A stretch of 64,000 nucleotides of DNA, from contig NZ_BMRB01000002.1 of NCBI RefSeq assembly GCF_014648415.1, forward strand, positions 1 to 64,000, read 5' to 3'. The notes beneath the pieces are model-generated. The model had not been told where the DNA came from and ran no database searches. It saw only the letters and a program-made list of their open reading frames with translations. The stretch comes from Actinokineospora fastidiosa (GTDB taxonomy: Bacteria; Actinomycetota; Actinomycetes; Mycobacteriales; Pseudonocardiaceae). Positions 58,975-64,000 of this stretch are shown piece by piece. A program made the position numbers and the translations under genes. Within the stretch, counting starts at the first letter, position 1. The number at the start of each line of letters is the position of its first letter.

Positions 58975-60639
58975 GTGACCACCACCTCCGCGACCGACAC
59001 CCACGCGACCGGCGCCCCCGCGAGGACCACGCTGCTGACGGGCGGCCGGATCCACTCCCCGGCCGACCCGCACGCCACCGCCATGGCCGTGCAGGACGGC
59101 GTCGTCGTCTGGCTCGGCCAGGACTCCGTCGGCGCCACCCTCTACGCGAACGCCGAGGAGACCGTCGACCTCGACGGCGCGTTCGTCGCGCCCGCCTTCG
59201 TCGACGCCCACGTCCACGCCACCAGCGCGGGCCTGCTGCGCACCGGCGTCGACCTCACCTCGGCACCCACCATGGCCGCCGCGCTCGACGCCCTCGCCGC
59301 GCACGTGCGCCGCCACGGCCGCGCCCCCGTCTGGGGCCACGGCTGGGACGAGACCCGCTGGCCCGAGGGCCGCCCGCCCACCCGCGCCCAGCTCGACGCC
59401 GCCGCCGACGGCGCCCCGGTCTACCTCTCCCGCGTCGACGTGCACTCCGCGCTGGTCTCCACCGCCCTGCTCGACCGCGCCCCCGACGCCGCCCGCGCCG
59501 ACGGCTGGCACCCCGAGGGCCCGCTCACCCGCGACGCCCACCACCACGCCCGCCGCGCCGCCCGCGACGCCCTCACCCCCGGCCAGCGCGACGACGCCCA
59601 GCGCGCCTTCCTGCGCCACGCCGCCGCCATGGGCGTGGCCAGCGTCCACGAGTGCGCCGGACCCGACATCTCCGGGGCCGCCGACCTCGCCGCCCTGCTC
59701 GCCCAGCCCGGCGACCTGCCCGAGGTCGTCGCCTACTGGGGACAGCCCGTCACCGCCGACGCGGGCGCGGTCGCGGCCACCCACCGCGTGCGCGGCCTGG
59801 CCGGGGACCTGTTCGTCGACGGCGCCCTCGGCTCGCGCACCGCCGCCCTGCACGCCCCCTACACCGACGCCCCCGACACCAGCGGCGCCCTCTACCTCGA
59901 CCCCGCCGCCATCGGCGAGCACCTGCGCGCCTGCACCGAGGCAGGCATCCAGGCCGGGTTCCACGTCATCGGCGACGCCGCCGTCACCGCCGTCATCGAG
60001 GGCTTCGCCCGCGCCGAACAGCACCTCGGCCGCGTCGCCATCGCCGCCGCCGGGCACCGTCTCGAACACCTGGAGATGGTCACCCCCGGGCAGGCCCAGC
60101 AACTGGCCCACTGGGGCGTGATCGCCTCCGTGCAGCCGCTGTTCGACGCCCATTGGGGCGGCCCGCACGGCATGTACGCCCAGCGCCTCGGCGTCGAGCG
60201 CGGCACCGCGCTCAACCCCTTCGCCCAGCTCGCCGCCGCCGGGGTGGTCCTCGCCCTGGGCTCCGACGCCCCCGTCACCGCCGTCGACCCGTGGGCCGCG
60301 GTCCGCGCCGCCGTGCACCACCGCACCGACGGGCACGGGCTGTCCCCGCGCGCGGCGTTCACCGCCCACACCCGGGGCGGCTGGCGCGCCGCCGGGGTCG
60401 ACGACGGCCTCACCGGCACCCTCGTGCCCGGCGCCCCCGCCACCTACGCCGTGTGGGACGTCGAGGACCTGGTGGTGGCGGCCCCCGACGCCCGGGTGCA
60501 GCGCTGGTCGACCGACCCGCGCTCGCGCGTGCCCGCCCTGCCCCGCCTCGACCCCGGCGCGGCACCGCCCGTCTGCGCGCGCACCGTCCTGCGCGGGCGC
60601 ACGCTGTTCGACCGACAGGAGAACCATGCCCCTGCTTGA
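58975..60639 (+). CDS. YtcJ-like amidohydrolase embedded in lysine operon
   Basis: 554 residues, GTG start. Amidohydrolase-3 hallmarks: VDAHVHATSAG (HxH), a FVDGALGSRTAAL segment, FHVIGDAAV, AGHRLEHLEM, and ALGSDAPVTAVDPWAAV. It is not part of the known lysine fermentation pathway. Its position between kdd and kamD, with a 14-bp overlap into kamD, suggests a function linked to the pathway, perhaps hydrolysis of an N-acylated lysine derivative or repair of an intermediate (inference). Confidence 0.88.
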   Translation: MTTTSATDTHATGAPARTTLLTGGRIHSPADPHATAMAVQDGVVVWLGQDSVGATLYANAEETVDLDGAFVAPAFVDAHVHATSAGLLRTGVDLTSAPTMAAALDALAAHVRRHGRAPVWGHGWDETRWPEGRPPTRAQLDAAADGAPVYLSRVDVHSALVSTALLDRAPDAARADGWHPEGPLTRDAHHHARRAARDALTPGQRDDAQRAFLRHAAAMGVASVHECAGPDISGAADLAALLAQPGDLPEVVAYWGQPVTADAGAVAATHRVRGLAGDLFVDGALGSRTAALHAPYTDAPDTSGALYLDPAAIGEHLRACTEAGIQAGFHVIGDAAVTAVIEGFARAEQHLGRVAIAAAGHRLEHLEMVTPGQAQQLAHWGVIASVQPLFDAHWGGPHGMYAQRLGVERGTALNPFAQLAAAGVVLALGSDAPVTAVDPWAAVRAAVHHRTDGHGLSPRAAFTAHTRGGWRAAGVDDGLTGTLVPGAPATYAVWDVEDLVVAAPDARVQRWSTDPRSRVPALPRLDPGAAPPVCARTVLRGRTLFDRQENHAPA

Positions 60640-62200
60640 CCTGGACCCCGAGGTCGTGGCCACCGCGCGGGCGCTGGCCGCCGAGGCCGCCGCCCCGGTG
60701 ATCGACATCGCCCGCGCGCACACCACCGTCGCCGTCGAACGCGCCACGCTGCGCCTGGCCGGGATCACCGGCGCGGACACCACCCACCGCGCGGGCGACG
60801 TGCCGTGGGTCAACCGGGTCGTCGACACCGTGCGCGAGCACTGCGGCCTGGAGCACGGCGTCGCCCTGCCGGTCTTCCACGCGCTGCGCGAACACGACCT
60901 CGGCTCGCTCACCGAACTGGCCGAGGCCACCGCCGCGGGCCAGATCACCTACCGGCTGCCCGAAGGCCGCGACGCCACCCGCGCCGCCAAGGCCGCCCGC
61001 ACCGCCGTCGCCCGCGGCCTGCGCACCGTCGACCGCAACCGCGCCCAGCGCGACCGGCTCGTCGCCAAACTCGGCGACCCGCCCCGACGGCCGTGGATCT
61101 ACCTGATCGTGGCCACCGGCGACATCGACGAGGACGTCGTGCAGGCCGCCAACGCCGCCCGCGCCGGGGCCGACATCATCGCCGTCATCCGCTCCACCGG
61201 GCAGTCCCTGCTGGACTACGTGCCCGAGGGCGCCACCCACCACGGCTTCGCGGGCACCTACGCCACGCAGGAGAACTTCCGCATCATGCGCGCGGCGATG
61301 GACGAGGTGTCCAAGGAGGTCGGCCGCTACGTGCGCGTCACCAACTACGCCTCCGGGCTGTGCATGCCCGAGATCGCCGTGCTCGCCGGGCTGCAGCGGC
61401 TGGACATGATGCTCAACGACTCCATGTACGGCATCCTCTTCCGCGACATCAACCCGATCCGCACCTTCGTCGACCAGCGCTTCTCCCGCCAGGTCCACGC
61501 CCGCGCCGGCATCATCATCAACACCGGCGAGGACAACTACCTCACCACCGCCGACGCCGTCGACGCCGCCCACACCGTGACGGTCTCCCAGCTGCTCAAC
61601 GAGCACTTCGCCCACGAGGCCGGGCTGCCCGACGAGCTGCTGGGCCTCGGCCACGCCTTCGAGATCAACCCGAGGGTGCCCGACTCCTTCCGCATGGAGC
61701 TGGCCCACGCGCTGCTGGCGCGCGAGCTGTTCCCGGACGCGCCGCTGAAGTGGATGCCGCCCACCAAGCACATGACCGGCAACGTCTTCGACGGCTACCT
61801 GCTCGACGGGTTCTTCAACCTCGCCGGTGTCCTCACCGGACAGTCCATCCTGCTCGTCGGCATGATGACCGAGGCCGTGGTCACCCCGTTCCTGTCCGAC
61901 CGCGACCTCGCCCTGGCCAACGTGCGCTACGTGCTGGAGGCCGCCGGGAACCTGCGCGAGGACTTCCGCCCCGCCCCCGACGGGTTCATCGCCAAACGCG
62001 CCCACCAGGTCCTCGGCGAGGCCGTCGACCTGCTCGCCCGCATCGTCGACGAAGGACTCCTCGAGGCCATCGGCAAGGGCACCTTCGGCCTGATGAAACG
62101 CCCCGCCGACGGCGGCAAGGGCGCCGACGGCGTCATCGCCAAGGCCGACGGCTACACCAACCCCGCGAGCGAACTGCTGGAAGAGGGTGCCACCGCGTGA
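60626..62200 (+). CDS. kamD: Lysine 5,6-aminomutase alpha subunit
   Basis: 524 residues, the usual family length. With KamE it moves the terminal amino group of beta-lysine to carbon 5, using adenosylcobalamin and PLP. The TIM-barrel subunit shows [64 protein letters not shown], and [39 protein letters not shown], all strongly conserved in KamD. ATG with AGGAG 5 bases upstream. It overlaps kamE by 4 bp (GTGA). Confidence 0.95.
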   Translation: MPLLDLDPEVVATARALAAEAAAPVIDIARAHTTVAVERATLRLAGITGADTTHRAGDVPWVNRVVDTVREHCGLEHGVALPVFHALREHDLGSLTELAEATAAGQITYRLPEGRDATRAAKAARTAVARGLRTVDRNRAQRDRLVAKLGDPPRRPWIYLIVATGDIDEDVVQAANAARAGADIIAVIRSTGQSLLDYVPEGATHHGFAGTYATQENFRIMRAAMDEVSKEVGRYVRVTNYASGLCMPEIAVLAGLQRLDMMLNDSMYGILFRDINPIRTFVDQRFSRQVHARAGIIINTGEDNYLTTADAVDAAHTVTVSQLLNEHFAHEAGLPDELLGLGHAFEINPRVPDSFRMELAHALLARELFPDAPLKWMPPTKHMTGNVFDGYLLDGFFNLAGVLTGQSILLVGMMTEAVVTPFLSDRDLALANVRYVLEAAGNLREDFRPAPDGFIAKRAHQVLGEAVDLLARIVDEGLLEAIGKGTFGLMKRPADGGKGADGVIAKADGYTNPASELLEEGATA

Positions 62201-62943
62201 AGCGCCACCTCCGCCCCTACGGCGACACCACCGGCGACGGCATGGTCCAGCTGTCGTTCACCCTGCCCGTCCCGCACGGCCCCCGCGCCGACGGCGCCGC
62301 CCAGCAACTGGCCAACCGGATGGGCATCGACCCCGCGCTCGTCGTGCACTCCCACCCCATCGGCGAGGACTTCACCTTCTTCGTCGTCTACGGCTCGGTG
62401 TCCCACATCATCGACATGGACGCCGTCACCGTCGTCGAGCGCGAGTACCCGCTGCTGACCCCCGGCGAGATCAACACCGCCGTGAAGAAGGCGCTGCGCC
62501 GCAAACTCGTCGTCGTCGGCGCCTGCATCGGCACCGACGCCCACACCGTCGGCATCGACGCCATCCTCAACATCAAGGGCTTCGCCGGGGAGAAGGGCCT
62601 GGAGTACTACCGCGAACTGCGCGTGATCAACCTCGGCGCCCAGGTCACCGTCCCCGAACTGGTCAAACGCGCCCGCGCCGAGAAGGCCGACGCCGTGCTG
62701 GTCTCCCAGGTCGTCACCCAGCGCGACGCGCACATCCTCAACACCCAGGAGATGTCGGCGGCCTTCCGCGAGGCCATGGGCGAGCGCAAACCCCTCCTCG
62801 TCGCGGGCGGGCCCCGCTTCGACCCGCTCATGGCGGGCGAACTCGGCGTCGACCGCGTCTTCGGCCGCGGCACCACCCCCGGCGAGGTCGCCTCCTACCT
62901 CGTCCACGCCCTCACCACCCGGAAGGACACCGTCCCAGCATGA
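62197..62943 (+). CDS. kamE: Lysine 5,6-aminomutase beta subunit
   Basis: 248 residues. It carries the cobalamin-binding Rossmann domain with DxHxxG (Asp114-His116-Gly119), so His116 is the lower axial ligand. Lys127 in [10 protein letters not shown] lies 11 residues after that His, as does the PLP-binding lysine of clostridial KamE (His133/Lys144). The GTG start overlaps kamD, and the end overlaps the next gene as ATGA. It needs adenosylcobalamin, linking this operon to the B12-uptake genes at 10-16 kb. Confidence 0.94.
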   Translation: MKRHLRPYGDTTGDGMVQLSFTLPVPHGPRADGAAQQLANRMGIDPALVVHSHPIGEDFTFFVVYGSVSHIIDMDAVTVVEREYPLLTPGEINTAVKKALRRKLVVVGACIGTDAHTVGIDAILNIKGFAGEKGLEYYRELRVINLGAQVTVPELVKRARAEKADAVLVSQVVTQRDAHILNTQEMSAAFREAMGERKPLLVAGGPRFDPLMAGELGVDRVFGRGTTPGEVASYLVHALTTRKDTVPA

Positions 62944-63323
62944 GCGCCCAGGTCGGCATGAGCGTCACCCACCGCCGCTACGTCCCCCACTCCCACGCCC
63001 ACTACGGCGGCGACCTCGTCGACGGCGCCTACGGGCTGGGCATGTTCGGCGACGTCGCCACCGAACTGTGCGTGCGCACCGACGGCGACGAGGGCCTCTT
63101 CGCCGGGTACAGCGAGGTCACCTTCGCCGCGGCCGTCCAGGCCGGGGACGTCATCGAGGCCACCGCCACCCTCGTGCGGGTCGGCACCCGCTCCCGGGAG
63201 ATGGAGTTCGAGGCGCGCGTGGTCTGCCGCGCCGCCCCCGATCGCGGCCCGTCCGCCGCCGACGTGCTCGACCCGCCGCTGGTCGTCACCCGCGCCCGCG
63301 GCACCGTCGTCGTCCCCGCCTGA
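62940..63323 (+). CDS. 3-aminobutyryl-CoA ammonia-lyase-like hot-dog protein
   Basis: 127 residues. Hot-dog fold with [59 protein letters not shown], as in Kal, which removes ammonia from 3-aminobutyryl-CoA to give crotonyl-CoA. It is the last known step of the lysine route. The ATG overlaps the kamE stop. The preceding step (3-keto-5-aminohexanoate cleavage enzyme, Kce) is not in the window. Confidence 0.88.
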   Translation: MSAQVGMSVTHRRYVPHSHAHYGGDLVDGAYGLGMFGDVATELCVRTDGDEGLFAGYSEVTFAAAVQAGDVIEATATLVRVGTRSREMEFEARVVCRAAPDRGPSAADVLDPPLVVTRARGTVVVPA

Positions 63324-63491
63324 TCGGGGCATACCCCCCATCGGTGAGCACTCCTCGTCGAATTCCGCTGCGCCGAGCGAGTGATCTTGGCCCGTACTGG
63401 GCCGAACGGCGCAACCTGGCCTTGCCCCGGTCGGCCGTTCGCTGATAACAACCGGACCCACACCAACCGTCCGGGGCCGCCGCGGAGGACC

Positions 63492-64000
63492 ATGCCCACC
63501 GAACTCGTCGAGGCCGACCACGTCCTGGACCACCCAGCGGCCCAGGTGTGGGAGCTGCTCGGCGATCCCGTGCTCTACCCCCGGTTCGTCCGCGAGATCG
63601 CCGCGTGCGACCCCGCGGGCGAGGGCGGGCCCTCCGGGCGCGGCGCCCGCTACCGCGTCCGCTACGCCCCCCACCGCGGCCAGGACCCCGTCCTGGACGA
63701 GCTGACCGTCCTGGTGCACCGGCCCGGCGAACACCTCGTGCTCGTCGGGCCCGCATGGCACGGCGGACACGTCAGCGTCCGGCTCACCGCCGAGACCCGC
63801 CGCCGCACCCGCGTGCAGGTCGTGGTCTCCCTGCCCGAGTCCCTCACCACCGGCACCCTGCTCACCGACGCCTGGCTGCGCAAACGCATCCGCCGCGCCC
63901 TCGACCTCGTCGACCACCACCTCGCCGGGCGCGCCGCCACCGTCTCGCCCACCCGCATCGACGCCACCGCCCGCGGCGCGGGCGCCGTCACCACCATGCG
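63492..64000 (+). CDS. SRPBCC (START-like) family protein, cut by window edge
   Basis: At least 169 residues, open at the right edge. ATG with GGAGG 4 bases upstream. The opening LVEADHVLDHPAAQVWELLGDPVLYPRFVREI is typical of polyketide cyclase/coenzyme Q-binding SRPBCC domains, which hold hydrophobic ligands in a helix-grip pocket. It lies 168 bp after the lysine operon, on the same strand. Role unknown. Confidence 0.75.
   Translation, partial: MPTELVEADHVLDHPAAQVWELLGDPVLYPRFVREIAACDPAGEGGPSGRGARYRVRYAPHRGQDPVLDELTVLVHRPGEHLVLVGPAWHGGHVSVRLTAETRRRTRVQVVVSLPESLTTGTLLTDAWLRKRIRRALDLVDHHLAGRAATVSPTRIDATARGAGAVTTM

Overview
The window is very GC-rich, with heavy use of GTG starts and many 4-bp GTGA/ATGA stop-start overlaps. 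Together with IdeR/DmdR-type iron boxes, an LAxTG sorting motif and a hydroxamate-siderophore synthetase, this points to a filamentous actinomycete, probably of the Pseudonocardiales (inference; no rRNA or tRNA marker is present).

Layout. 1-350: degenerate tandem repeats derived from the 3' end of an acetyltransferase gene. 307-3563: GNAT, a secreted amidohydrolase with a discoidin-like domain, and a small LppU-like membrane protein. 3663-8560: a xylan island (SGNH esterase, LacI regulator, GH10 xylanase, second SGNH esterase) with two matching CGGAA-NN-TTCCG operators. 8557-10113: a YtcJ-type amidohydrolase. 10195-15928: a cobalamin riboswitch followed by a tightly overlapping five-gene operon. 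It encodes two exported proteins that together resemble the two halves of animal intrinsic factor/transcobalamin, plus a complete ECF transporter (T, fused A-A', S). 15904-16971: a PASTA-like membrane protein. 17065-38150: a siderophore locus with three iron boxes. It contains a substrate-binding lipoprotein, one 5405-residue tetramodular NRPS, two FecCD permeases, a FecE ATPase and a siderophore-interacting flavoreductase. The third adenylation domain carries the hydroxyornithine code DMENLGLINK, and the overall plan matches erythrochelin-type synthetases.

38279-43566: a CBS protein, a MerR regulator divergent from a 6PGDH-like oxidoreductase across a perfect dyad, a WYL regulator divergent from a FAD monooxygenase, and an internally deleted second FAD monooxygenase next to a degraded 0.5-kb stretch. 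43733-49896: a VOC protein, a pair of paralogous helical proteins, a SADSP-repeat secreted protein, a phosphotransferase behind an 18-bp hairpin, a lipoprotein, an M24 peptidase, an Lrp regulator and a GNAT. 49893-56204: a frameshifted DUF418 protein, a third SGNH hydrolase, and a three-gene ABC exporter of the FtsX type. 56372-63323: lysine catabolism by the aminomutase route (kamA diverging from kdd, an amidohydrolase, kamD, kamE and an ammonia-lyase). The window ends inside a SRPBCC gene.

The pieces connect: KamDE is adenosylcobalamin-dependent, so the B12 operon supplies a cofactor that the lysine pathway needs. The iron boxes tie siderophore synthesis, uptake and release together.
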